Assembly: GCF_024505165.1 (NCBI RefSeq)
Contig: NZ_JANIBK010000024.1
Coordinates: 1 to 41,236 of the forward strand
Direction: 5' to 3'
Length of the DNA stretch: 41,236 nt
Origin: Methylomonas rivi
GTDB lineage: Bacteria; Pseudomonadota; Gammaproteobacteria; Methylococcales; Methylomonadaceae
The first letter of the stretch is position 1; each line of letters begins with the position of its first letter. Made by a program: the position numbers and the translations under genes. The notes below the pieces were generated by a model, which searched no databases, was not told the DNA's origin, and saw nothing but the letters and a program-made list of their open reading frames with translations. Below, one piece after another: positions 16,652 to 24,851 of this stretch.

Positions 16652-17902
16652 ATGGCATACATCAGACCTTTGGCAAACGGAAACTTTAGAGCAGATGTCC
16701 GCATGAAAGGCATCGTCAAAAACAAAACCTTTCCTTCCGAAAAACTTGCTCAAGCCTGGGCGGATAAGATTGAGCGTAGCATCAAGACAATTCCGAATCT
16801 GGAAGCTGCCCAATTACTTGCCCTATCCGACACAGACATCGAGGCGATGGGCGGAGAAGAACTTTTCACACAATTGGGTGTTGATCTATTCACGATTCGT
16901 AACCAAGCTCGATTGGAAGTGATCAATGCCTTATCCAAAAAAGAGCTGTTGCAATTGTCACCGCAAGAAATCGAAAACATGGGCGGCGCTGAATTATTCC
17001 TACAAGCCGGCAAACGAATCCGATACAAAACCTTCCGCGAAGTCTGCGGGGAATATTTGTCCAAATGGAACAAAAAGGATTATCGCAACCAAATGGCTAG
17101 GGTTAACTACTGGTGCGAAATATTCGGTGACCGATTTATGACCGACCTGGATGTTTTTGACATCCGGGAACATATCGACGGCATGATCGACGATGGAATA
17201 CGCGGCACCACCATTAACCGGAAAAAGGCTGTGTTATCCAGCGTCTTCAAATATGCAGTAAGTCGGGGCTACATCGATACCAATGTTGTTCGTGATGTCG
17301 TGGTCGAAAACGATACCAAACAACGTGACCGCGTCTTGAGCGCGGATGAGCGCCAACGGCTGTTGAATGCTTGCCGTGAATCGCATTGGGATAAACTTTA
17401 TCTCCTGGTGTTGATGGCTATGACAACCGGCGCACGTAAAGGCGAGCTGTTAAAACTACGTTGGTGCGACATCGATTTTAAAAATAATTCGACCTATCTT
17501 GCCGACACCAAAAACGGTGAAGCCAAGGAATTGCATTTTCCGCCGGCAGTCATGGTTGAACTGAAATGCTTACAGGAAATCGGCAGTGGTCTGATCTTCG
17601 CGGGAGGCAATCCTTCAGAGCCGATGGATTTTCGCAAAGCCTGGAGCAAAGCTTTAAAAATGGCCGACATTTCCGAAAAAGATATTTTGAACTCAGATGG
17701 TAGCGTCAAACTGGAAAAATTCACCTTCCACTGCCTACGGCATGGGTTCTGCTCTGCGCTGTCCGACTCCGGCAAGGAAATCAATCAGATTGCCAAACTC
17801 GCTGGCCATAAGAGTATTCAAACGACTATGCGCTACATTCATCAAGGGCGAGACCAAAAGCGGGAGATCGTAAATGAGCTTGCTCAAGCCTTTAAACTAT
17901 AA
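16652..17902 (+). CDS. Tyrosine-type integrase of the island
   Basis: A 416-residue tyrosine recombinase. Catalytic residues appear in the standard order: Arg in TTGARKGELLKLRW, His-x-x-Arg in HCLRHGF, the LAGHKS box and the Tyr nucleophile in TMRYIHQ near the C-terminus. The N-terminal 130 residues hold an AP2-like arm-binding region and an odd duplicated segment (ALS/KELL...EMGGEELF and KKELLQLSPQEIENMGGAELF). I chose ATG 16652 because GGAGG lies 6 bases upstream, over a longer reading from 16577. It should catalyse integration and excision at tRNA-Thr, in the cytoplasm. It sits 173 bases after attL. Confidence 0.93.
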   Translation: MAYIRPLANGNFRADVRMKGIVKNKTFPSEKLAQAWADKIERSIKTIPNLEAAQLLALSDTDIEAMGGEELFTQLGVDLFTIRNQARLEVINALSKKELLQLSPQEIENMGGAELFLQAGKRIRYKTFREVCGEYLSKWNKKDYRNQMARVNYWCEIFGDRFMTDLDVFDIREHIDGMIDDGIRGTTINRKKAVLSSVFKYAVSRGYIDTNVVRDVVVENDTKQRDRVLSADERQRLLNACRESHWDKLYLLVLMAMTTGARKGELLKLRWCDIDFKNNSTYLADTKNGEAKELHFPPAVMVELKCLQEIGSGLIFAGGNPSEPMDFRKAWSKALKMADISEKDILNSDGSVKLEKFTFHCLRHGFCSALSDSGKEINQIAKLAGHKSIQTTMRYIHQGRDQKREIVNELAQAFKL

Positions 17903-18000
17903 TCGAGCCTCAATAGTCCTGTCAGATTTGATCAAAACCTGAAGGCAATAGGCTTGCTTTACTAACCGCTATAAATTTATTTACGTTCAATGGGGTGTTA

Positions 18001-18771
18001 ATGAAAAAATCTCCAAATTTACCTAACTGGTTTAAGCTTGAAAGCTATTATGGCATGGAGACATTAACCCCCAAAGAATGGCTGGAAAACCTTTCTGAAA
18101 GACAGTTTTTTTTATCAAGCCTTGAATATTCAAGTAGTATTGACGCCTCATTCGCTGATAAGTATTTTCAAGGAATAATAACTGATCCTTTGCGAAACAA
18201 AAGATATTGGGCTGAAGGATTACAGCCATCTAGCGCAGTTTCTACTTTAACCAATTTAGGCGCGTGCACTATTGCTCAGACGCTAAAATTCACAGCACCT
18301 CAGTCTGTTCTGTCCATAAAGGATTACAAAGATTTGGTTAGACATTCACGTAGATCACTTTTTGATGAAAATACAAAAGAATATTTACAGAGCGATTTTA
18401 GAGACAGGACAAGTCACACTCGAGTCACAGTGAATCTTTACGCGAATGATGAACAGATAATTGCGGACTTTAAAAAATGGTTAGAAAAGGTAAGGCAAGA
18501 TAAAAATTTAGTCGCACCCAAAAAACTATTTAACGAAGTTGATTTTAAAGAGTGGGCTGAATACATGATATTACCTTACCTAGATTTAATTATATGGAGT
18601 AAATATAACGAAATAAAAATAACACAACCAGTTCTAGGCAACGTCCTCTTTCCTGATGAGATAGTGGATACCACTGAACGAATACGCAGAACAATAAAAC
18701 CCAAAGCTGAATGGCTTATGCAAGAATCGACTATTAATGCATTAGCCCTCCAGTTATCTTCAAGCGTCTAG
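18001..18771 (+). CDS. DUF6387-like hypothetical protein
   Basis: A 256-residue soluble protein with a start, LPNWFKLESYY, and overall layout reminiscent of the DUF6387 family seen next to integrases; I hold that name tentatively. No catalytic motif, signal peptide or membrane segment is visible. The gene is clearly richer in A+T than its neighbours, with many Lys, Asn and Ile codons, which suggests a separate origin. The ATG at 18001 has TGGGG 5 bases upstream, better than the GTG at 17995. Function unknown; positional association with the integrase suggests cargo that travels with the recombination module. Confidence 0.7.
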   Translation: MKKSPNLPNWFKLESYYGMETLTPKEWLENLSERQFFLSSLEYSSSIDASFADKYFQGIITDPLRNKRYWAEGLQPSSAVSTLTNLGACTIAQTLKFTAPQSVLSIKDYKDLVRHSRRSLFDENTKEYLQSDFRDRTSHTRVTVNLYANDEQIIADFKKWLEKVRQDKNLVAPKKLFNEVDFKEWAEYMILPYLDLIIWSKYNEIKITQPVLGNVLFPDEIVDTTERIRRTIKPKAEWLMQESTINALALQLSSSV

Positions 18772-18804
18772 AAATTAGCGACACAGTAAATTGGGTTTTT
18801 AATG

Positions 18805-18835
18805 CCGGTATTCATTATTTTAAATGTGATACCGG
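18805..18835. promoter_or_regulatory. Inverted repeat upstream of the excisionase-like gene
   Basis: CCGGTAT and ATACCGG form 7-base arms separated by 17 bases, about 90 bases upstream of the gene at 18924. There is no T-run, so an operator or recombination-protein site is likelier than a terminator. Confidence 0.35.
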
Positions 18836-18923
18836 TGCGAAAATCAGCAGATCGCTTCCCTCGTTATAATTCTTCTCCCTTGATTTAATAGCCAAAAATT
18901 GTGAAACAACATGAGGCTATACC

Positions 18924-19139
18924 ATGCAAGACCAACCCGCAGTTACCCTAACCGACTTGGTTCCATACCAGTCTGTTCCCGATAAATTCCCCCACTTGTA
19001 CAGCCGTAAAAGCTGGCAATGGGTCGTCAAACAACGTCAACACAACGGACTTGCTAGAGCCTTTCGCAAGGTCGGCAAACAGCTTTTCGTAAATACCCAA
19101 GTTTTGGCCGAGTGCATCGATTCGCAGCTTGCGGATTGA
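18924..19139 (+). CDS. Small DNA-binding, excisionase-like protein
   Basis: A 71-residue protein (VPYQSVPDKFPHLYSRKSW..., then GLARAFRKVGKQLFVN). The layout of a helix-turn-helix followed by a basic wing with KVGKQLFVNTQVL is like AlpA/Xis-type recombination directionality factors, which commonly accompany such integrases. GAGG lies 7 bases upstream of the ATG. A variant copy of the putative arm site lies 53 bases downstream of its stop. Assignment is by size, position and pattern, not by a decisive motif. Confidence 0.6.
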   Translation: MQDQPAVTLTDLVPYQSVPDKFPHLYSRKSWQWVVKQRQHNGLARAFRKVGKQLFVNTQVLAECIDSQLAD

Positions 19140-19191
19140 TTCGCATAAGAAATGCGATGCAAAGCCAGTTCTGACGCGGCCCTTATTCGAT

Positions 19192-19211
19192 AAGGCGTAA
19201 ATCTAGGCGCA
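19192..19211 (+). repeat. Variant copy of the arm-like repeat
   Basis: AAGGCGTAAATCTAGGCGCA, differing at two positions from the repeats at 16544-16563 and 30023-30042. It sits between the excisionase-like gene and the next gene. Confidence 0.45.
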
Positions 19212-19237
19212 AATTTCCCGGTTTTTAACAAAAAGAC

Positions 19238-19258
19238 TTCAACTCGACGGGCAAATCG
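19238..19258 (-). repeat. Inverted copy of the sequence at 16510-16529
   Basis: Read on the - strand, this segment contains the 20-base sequence found on the + strand at 16510-16529 (GATTGCCCGTCGAGTTGAAG) with one extra T near its start. The pair brackets the integrase, DUF6387-like and excisionase-like genes. Confidence 0.55.
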
Positions 19259-19290
19259 AAGGGAAATTGCGCCGATCACGACTAGCAAAT

Positions 19291-19695
19291 ATGGCAAAGC
19301 GAAAGAACAAGCTCAAACTTGATTTTGATCAGCGCGGCGGCGTCATGGTGGTTTCTCGTGCAATGCGCGAGTCATACGCCTACGAAACGATGCCGTCCGA
19401 GGCCAAAGTATTGATGGACTTACTACAGATGCAATGGAGAAACGAAAGGCCCGTTGCCTTTGGCGTAAGAGAAGCGGCTAAGAAAATCGGTTGCGCCGTC
19501 AATACGGCTTCCAGATCGTTCAACATCCTACATGAACGGGGATTCATCGTCTGCGAAAACGAATCCTTATTCAATAGCAAAACTGGCAGCAAAGCGCGCG
19601 AATGGCGTTTGACCTGGATGCCATTTGAACACCGAAATCCAACCCACGACTGGGAGAAATGGAATGCTAAAAACAAACCAACCGTATCAAATTGA
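19291..19695 (+). CDS. Winged-helix-like protein of the island
   Basis: A 134-residue basic protein. Residues 45-95 (PSEAKVLMDLLQMQW followed by GVREAAKKIGCAVNTASRSFNILHERGFIV) have the pattern of a winged helix-turn-helix with recognition helix NTASRSFNIL, as in plasmid/element replication-control or helix-turn-helix regulators. The N-terminus MAKRKNKLKLDFDQRGG is rich in basic residues. ATG 19291 was preferred over an upstream start at 19267. It could regulate island genes; it might also be a replication-linked protein. No enzymatic motif seen. Confidence 0.6.
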   Translation: MAKRKNKLKLDFDQRGGVMVVSRAMRESYAYETMPSEAKVLMDLLQMQWRNERPVAFGVREAAKKIGCAVNTASRSFNILHERGFIVCENESLFNSKTGSKAREWRLTWMPFEHRNPTHDWEKWNAKNKPTVSN

Positions 19696-19754
19696 AGCAC
19701 GCAGACTGCATTTGTGTGCTGCATTTTGATACAGAAAAAAGCTCGGAATTAATT

Positions 19755-19831
19755 TGTGTCTTAAAAACCGGCACGCTGACAACCAAATTCAACGCGTTAG
19801 CTAGTCGCTGCATGATGCGTTTTAAGACACA
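19755..19831. repeat. Perfect 12-bp inverted repeat upstream of the HTH/recombinase pair
   Basis: TGTGTCTTAAAA at 19755-19766 is matched exactly in inverted orientation by TTTTAAGACACA at 19820-19831, with a 53-base spacer, 42 bases upstream of the gene at 19874. It could be an operator for the HTH protein or a recognition site for the second recombinase. Confidence 0.6.
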
Positions 19832-19873
19832 CCTACTTTAACCATGCCCCTTTTGTTACCAGATCAAAACTAA

Positions 19874-20314
19874 ATGGCTAAGCTGCAAAATCCCAACCGG
19901 GCCAAAATCCACCGCAACTACACAGTAGAAGAAACGGCCACGTTGTTCTCGGTCCACAAAAATACCGTGCGATTATGGTTAAAAGATGGCTTGCCGACGA
20001 TTGACCAAAAGCGCCCTGTCCTGATCAGTGGAGCTGACCTGCGCAGTTATTGGCAAAACAAACGGGTAAGCAAAAAGCGTAAATGTCAGCCCTATGAAAT
20101 TTACTGCCTGCGCTGTCGGATACCACAACGCCCGGCTGAAAACATGGCTGATTACGAACCACTCACTGCGGATAACGGACGTTTGATTGGACTGTGTCCA
20201 GACTGCGGCAGCATCATCAACAAGTTTGTCAATTTCATCCGTCTGGACGAAATTCGCGACCATCTGGACATCACACAAACGAAAGCACTGAAACACATAA
20301 GCGAGAGCGATTAA
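19874..20314 (+). CDS. Helix-turn-helix plus zinc-ribbon protein
   Basis: A 146-residue protein. Residues 16-50 (YTVEETATLFSVHKNTVRLWLKDGLPTI) are an excisionase/MerR-type helix-turn-helix. The C-terminal half has CLRC and CPDC pairs (around residues 77-80 and 111-114) forming a probable four-Cys zinc ribbon. It is directly followed by a tyrosine recombinase 39 bases downstream; the two probably form a functional pair in which this protein guides or regulates the recombinase. A perfect inverted repeat precedes it. I infer the partnership from adjacency. Confidence 0.7.
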   Translation: MAKLQNPNRAKIHRNYTVEETATLFSVHKNTVRLWLKDGLPTIDQKRPVLISGADLRSYWQNKRVSKKRKCQPYEIYCLRCRIPQRPAENMADYEPLTADNGRLIGLCPDCGSIINKFVNFIRLDEIRDHLDITQTKALKHISESD

Positions 20315-20353
20315 CCCCTCCTAAACAGTGACTTCAAATAGTGAGTTAAAACC

Positions 20354-21466
20354 ATGACCAAACACAATGCCAAGAACGAACGTATTAAGCGCCAATACTT
20401 CATCTTTTTAAAAGAAGCCAAGCGCCAGAACGAGTGCTCAGTCGATGCCGTGGCCAAGGCCATCAGTCGGTTTGAAACCTACACAAAATACCGCGATTTT
20501 AAGGCTTTTCATTATCAGCAAGCCGTTGGCTTCAAAGCTGATCTGGCCAAACAGAGCAATCAGCAAACCGGCAAGCCGCTGAGCAAATCGACCATGAATT
20601 CGACGCTTGGGCAGTTGAAAGCCTTTTTCCAATGGTTAGCCATGCAGCCGGGCTATAAATCCAGTGTGCGGTATACCGACACCGAATATTTCAACTTATC
20701 GGAAAAAGAGGTGCGCATCGCCACAGCCAAGCGCCAAACCCGCGTGCCGACCCTTGAGCAAATCAAGCATGTCATCGCGTCGATGCCGGGCGACTCACTC
20801 ATCGAGCAGCGTAACCGTGCATTGCTGGCCTTTACCTTATTGACCGGCGCCCGAGACAGCGCGATAGCATCAATGAAGCTAAAGCATGTCGATCTGACAG
20901 CAAATTGTATCTTTCAGGATGCTAGAGAGGTCAAAACGAAGTTCAGCAAGACCTTCACCACCTATTTCTTTCCTGTCGGCGATGAGATTCAGCAACTCGT
21001 GGTGGACTGGGTTAGTTACCTGAAATCAGAATTGCTGTGGGGCAATGATGACCCCTTGTTTCCAAAAACCAATGTCATCAATGGCGAGGACCGGGTCTTT
21101 ATTGCTTCGGGTATCAAACCTGAGCACTGGAGCAATGCTACGCCAATCCGCAGTATTTTTCGTGAAGCCTTTGAATCCGCAGATTTGGCTTATTTTAATC
21201 CGCACAGCTTCCGCAAAACCTTGGTCACACTTGGGCAGCAACTTTGCCAAACACCAGAAGAATTCAAATCCTGGAGCCAAAACTTGGGCCACGACGACGT
21301 ATTAACCACCTTGTACAGCTATGGCGAGGTGCAACAACATAGGCAAGGCGAGATTATTCAGCAATTGAAATTGCCACGCTCTTCGAGCAACCAAAATGCT
21401 GAAGAATTTGCCCGAGCTGTCGTCAAGGCAATGGCTAATCAACAAATACAACAACAAGGTGTTTGA
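20354..21466 (+). CDS. Second tyrosine-type recombinase
   Basis: A 370-residue tyrosine recombinase distinct from the tRNA integrase. The N-terminal SAM-like/core-binding domain ends near residue 115 (TRVPTLEQIKHVI begins the catalytic domain). Catalytic Arg is in LLTGARDSAI, then HSFRKTLVT, LGHDDVLTT and the Tyr in LYSYGEV. It is not adjacent to an att site in the window and pairs with the HTH/zinc-ribbon protein upstream. It could mobilise the defence cargo as a sub-element, or act on the 12-bp inverted repeat. It lies 132 bases before the ImmA/IrrE-type gene. Confidence 0.88.
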   Translation: MTKHNAKNERIKRQYFIFLKEAKRQNECSVDAVAKAISRFETYTKYRDFKAFHYQQAVGFKADLAKQSNQQTGKPLSKSTMNSTLGQLKAFFQWLAMQPGYKSSVRYTDTEYFNLSEKEVRIATAKRQTRVPTLEQIKHVIASMPGDSLIEQRNRALLAFTLLTGARDSAIASMKLKHVDLTANCIFQDAREVKTKFSKTFTTYFFPVGDEIQQLVVDWVSYLKSELLWGNDDPLFPKTNVINGEDRVFIASGIKPEHWSNATPIRSIFREAFESADLAYFNPHSFRKTLVTLGQQLCQTPEEFKSWSQNLGHDDVLTTLYSYGEVQQHRQGEIIQQLKLPRSSSNQNAEEFARAVVKAMANQQIQQQGV

Positions 21467-21598
21467 TGAAAACTCAAAATCAATAGCTGATAGATAGTCG
21501 GCAAAGCATATAAAAGCTATAATCTGCAATCGAATTCGGCTTTAAAACTTTGCCGCATGGGAAATAAATTTCAATAATCCAAACAAAAGAGGTGAATC

Positions 21599-22621
21599 AT
21601 GACGACAGCAACTTCGCACATGAAGCGCCTGTACAGCAAGTTACAAACAGTCGGCTACAACAAAAAATACATTGAATCTCTGTTGCCTGATTGGTGGGAT
21701 GACGCTATTGCCGATACACCTGCCGGTCTGCAACAAGCCAGCCTGATTTTGGGGCAGCGTTTTGGTATTCGCTCCGAAACTTTATGGACGGATAGTGCAG
21801 AGCTTGACTATCGCCTTCCACAAGGCATGCGCTTCAAACATCGTGACAATGTCGAAACCGACGATTTAACTATTGCTTGTGCCTTGGCTCAAACACTGGC
21901 ACGGATTGTTTTAAAAGCTTTTCCTGCAAGGCCACTACCTGATTTTTATCCTGATGCTGGTGAACTACGCAAGCAATTGTTAATAAACAAACCGTGGATT
22001 AGCTTTCAGGATTTATTGCAACATTGCTTAGATTTAGGTATTCCGGTAATTCACCTAAGCCATTTACCGAAAAAGGTTAAAAAAATGGAGGGCTTGGCGT
22101 TCCAACATAATGGCCGTCCGGTTATTGTGTTAACCGGCAAGCGCACCCACGGCTACCTGTTGTTCGATCTAGCTCATGAATTAGGGCATATCACGTTGCG
22201 TCACGTTACTGCCGAGCGCTCGGTCATTGACCGGGAAATTGATTCCGAGGCCGAAGATGATGATGAACGCGCAGCCAACCGTTTTGCGTTGGAATTGATA
22301 ACCGGTGATCCCACCTGCCGAAGTGTGCCAAATGGGCGGAATCTTAGAGCGAATGAACTTGCCAAATCGGCAGTCATGTTTGGTGAAAAGCACAACATCG
22401 ATCCAACGCATATCGCTCTTAATTACGCACATACCTCTGAAAAATCGTTGAATCTAAAGCGTTGGCCAGTTGCCATTGCCGCAATAAAACTGATTGCCAA
22501 TGACACACCAACTGATCAACAAATTTTGCGAGAAGCTTTACTTAACACTTTGGAGCTTGACGAACTGAGTGAAGACGACTACGCGCTATTGCAAACCCAT
22601 TTGTCGGAAAACGCCGATTGA
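21599..22621 (+). CDS. ImmA/IrrE-type metallopeptidase-domain protein
   Basis: A 340-residue protein with the zinc protease motif HELGH at residues 193-197 and the downstream acidic DDERAANRFALEL segment that supplies the third ligand in the ImmA/IrrE (M78) family. The N-terminal 150 residues have a helical region (no classic HTH recognised). AGAGGTG lies 5 bases upstream of the start. Its stop overlaps the TTG start of the PIN-domain gene (TTGA), so the two are translated as a pair. Family members cleave or antagonise regulators in toxin-antitoxin, phage immunity and mobile element control. Here the substrate may be a regulator or the PIN partner's control; that is inferred. Confidence 0.85.
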   Translation: MTTATSHMKRLYSKLQTVGYNKKYIESLLPDWWDDAIADTPAGLQQASLILGQRFGIRSETLWTDSAELDYRLPQGMRFKHRDNVETDDLTIACALAQTLARIVLKAFPARPLPDFYPDAGELRKQLLINKPWISFQDLLQHCLDLGIPVIHLSHLPKKVKKMEGLAFQHNGRPVIVLTGKRTHGYLLFDLAHELGHITLRHVTAERSVIDREIDSEAEDDDERAANRFALELITGDPTCRSVPNGRNLRANELAKSAVMFGEKHNIDPTHIALNYAHTSEKSLNLKRWPVAIAAIKLIANDTPTDQQILREALLNTLELDELSEDDYALLQTHLSENAD

Positions 22622-23286
22622 TTGTTCTAGCCGACAACGACATCATTCTAAAGCTGGCGCAATGTGATTTGCTGCAAGTCCTGCCCGATATATTCGGTCA
22701 AACTTGGAGCCAGCTTTTTATTACGCCAACCGCTAAATTCCAACTATTACCAAAAAAAACAGGTAAAGCGCTCAGTAAATGCGGCAATCAGGAAACGTTA
22801 GATCGTTTAACCCAATTTCTTGCACAAGCACAAGTCCTGACAGCTGCACAAGATCAAGAATTATTGGACAAGCTGGATAATATTGAAGACATCCACGGTG
22901 ACAATGGCGGCGAAAAATTGTTATTTGCCGCTGCCGTTGAATTGGAAAATCCGATAGTAATAACAGGCGATAGGACTGCTTTGCGAGCTGTGCTGGAAAA
23001 CAAAGAGATTATTCCCACCGTATTTTCAGCACTGCAAGATTCAGTCGTCACTTTTGAAACTGCGCTATTGTTGGCGATGAATCAATTAGGTTTTGCTATC
23101 GTTAAATCTAAAATTCTCGCTTCACCGCTGCTGACTTCATCCAAGCCCGACGGCATGCTACGTTTTGCCATAAAGAGCGAAACCGGTGAAGCGGATTTTG
23201 TTGAATGCCTCTGTTCATATTCAAAAGAAGTGATTCCGCTATTAGCTTTCAAGTCGCATTTGCCGCCAGCACTCAATCAACCTTAA
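22618..23286 (+). CDS. PIN-domain-like protein partnered with the ImmA/IrrE-type protease
   Basis: A 222-residue protein. The N-terminal IVLADNDIILKLAQ carries acidic residues at 6 and 8, Glu99 sits in DNGGEKLLFAA and Asp118 in VITGDRTAL. This order of acidic residues across an alternating beta/alpha stretch fits a PIN nuclease, with an extra C-terminal region of about 90 residues of unknown nature. The start is TTG, overlapping the protease stop by 4 bases. An RNA-cleaving role is expected from the fold if the acid cluster is functional; the pairing with an ImmA/IrrE-type protease next to restriction genes is the notable part. Confidence 0.65.
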   Translation: MIVLADNDIILKLAQCDLLQVLPDIFGQTWSQLFITPTAKFQLLPKKTGKALSKCGNQETLDRLTQFLAQAQVLTAAQDQELLDKLDNIEDIHGDNGGEKLLFAAAVELENPIVITGDRTALRAVLENKEIIPTVFSALQDSVVTFETALLLAMNQLGFAIVKSKILASPLLTSSKPDGMLRFAIKSETGEADFVECLCSYSKEVIPLLAFKSHLPPALNQP

Positions 23287-23303
23287 CGGACTAAAACCAA
23301 CCC

Positions 23304-24851
23304 ATGCCCTTACTCGACTGGTTAAACAAACAGGATGCTGTGCGCACGGTGCAGAAAGTGCCTTATCGCTTGCTGGAAGCGGTGCCAGAACTGAGTGCGG
23401 GCGATGCCAATGCCGAAAACTTGTTAATTCAGGGCGACAACCTGGAAGCTTTAAAAGCTTTGCTGCCGCTGTATGCCGGCAAAGTGAAGTGCATTTATAT
23501 CGATCCGCCTTACAACACCCGCTCGGCGTTTACCCATTACGACGACAATCTGGAGCATTCGCTATGGTTGAGCCTGATGTATCCACGATTGGAGCTATTG
23601 CGTGAATTGTTAGCCGAAGACGGTAGCATCTGGGTATCTATTGACGACAACGAAGCGCATTATTTAAAAGTGATGATGGATGAAGTATTTGGGCGGGGGA
23701 ATTTTGTAGCAAATGTTATTTGGCAGAAAAAGGCTTCCCCTCAAGCCAACTCGGTTTGGCTTTCGGATAGTCATGATCACATAATTTGTTTCGCGAAAAA
23801 TAAAGACGCTTGGTGCCCAAAACTTTTAAAGCGCACAGAAGCAGCTGATGCCCGCTTTTCTAATCCTGATAATGACCCTCGAGGTGTTTGGACTTCTGGT
23901 GATTTCACGATTAGCTTGACTGGCGGACAACGTGGGGCGCAATTTGCAAAAACAGGCCAAAGCAACAACTTGTTCGAAATTACTACGCCGTCGGGGCGAA
24001 AGTTATGGCCTACCAAGGGCAGATGCTGGGGATCAACTGAAGAAAGATTTTTGGAACTTTATAAAGATAACCGTATTTGGTTTGGAAAGAATGGTAGTAA
24101 CGTTCCACGCATAAAGCGTTTTTTATCTGAAGTACAAGACGGAATCGTTTGTACAACAATTTGGTTACGCTCAGAAGTTGGTGATAATCAAATATCGAAA
24201 AAAGAAGTGATGGCTTTTAATCAGGAAGACGTGTTTTCAACACCAAAACCTGAAAGTCTTATTGAACGAATTTTTGAAGTAGCAACCAATTCCAACGATC
24301 TAATCCTTGACAGCTTCCTTGGTTCCGGCACAACCGCCGCTGTAGCCCACAAAATGGGCCGTCGTTACATCGGCATAGAAATGGGCGAGCATGCGCAAAC
24401 TCATTGCCAGCCGCGCCTGAAAAAAGTCGTCGAAGGTGAGCAAGGTGGCATTTCCCAAGCCGTCAATTGGCAAGGTGGCGGTGGCTTTCATTATTTCCGG
24501 CTGGGTGAAACCATATTCGACGAGTACGGCTCGATTCATCATAATGTGCGTTTTGCCGCACTGGCTGCGCATATCTGGTTTTGTGAAACCCGTGTGCCGC
24601 TGGCCAAGCCTGCCGATACGCCGTTGCTGGGTGTGCATGACAATACCGCTTATTACCTGCTGTACAACGGCATTTTGGGCGACCGTCGGCCACAAAGCGG
24701 TAATGTACTGACACAATCCGTGCTGGATGCCTTGCCCAGCCATGATGGCCGCAAGATCATTTACGGCGAAGCCAGTCGCTTCCAAAAAGCTAGACTGGAG
24801 GTAGAAAACATTGTCTTTAAGCAGATTCCTTATGATGTGAGGGCGGTGTAA
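23304..24851 (+). CDS. Type III-like DNA methyltransferase (Mod)
   Basis: A 515-residue beta-class N6-adenine or N4-cytosine methyltransferase: motif IV DPPY at residues 67-70 precedes the AdoMet-binding motif I (DSFLGSGTTA, around residues 335-345). The region between holds the target recognition domain. It starts 17 bases after the PIN gene and its TAA overlaps the res ATG by 1 base. At 515 residues it is shorter than classical EcoP-type Mod (about 640). It methylates the recognition site to protect host DNA and directs the Res subunit. The specificity cannot be read from sequence. Confidence 0.93.
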   Translation: MPLLDWLNKQDAVRTVQKVPYRLLEAVPELSAGDANAENLLIQGDNLEALKALLPLYAGKVKCIYIDPPYNTRSAFTHYDDNLEHSLWLSLMYPRLELLRELLAEDGSIWVSIDDNEAHYLKVMMDEVFGRGNFVANVIWQKKASPQANSVWLSDSHDHIICFAKNKDAWCPKLLKRTEAADARFSNPDNDPRGVWTSGDFTISLTGGQRGAQFAKTGQSNNLFEITTPSGRKLWPTKGRCWGSTEERFLELYKDNRIWFGKNGSNVPRIKRFLSEVQDGIVCTTIWLRSEVGDNQISKKEVMAFNQEDVFSTPKPESLIERIFEVATNSNDLILDSFLGSGTTAAVAHKMGRRYIGIEMGEHAQTHCQPRLKKVVEGEQGGISQAVNWQGGGGFHYFRLGETIFDEYGSIHHNVRFAALAAHIWFCETRVPLAKPADTPLLGVHDNTAYYLLYNGILGDRRPQSGNVLTQSVLDALPSHDGRKIIYGEASRFQKARLEVENIVFKQIPYDVRAV

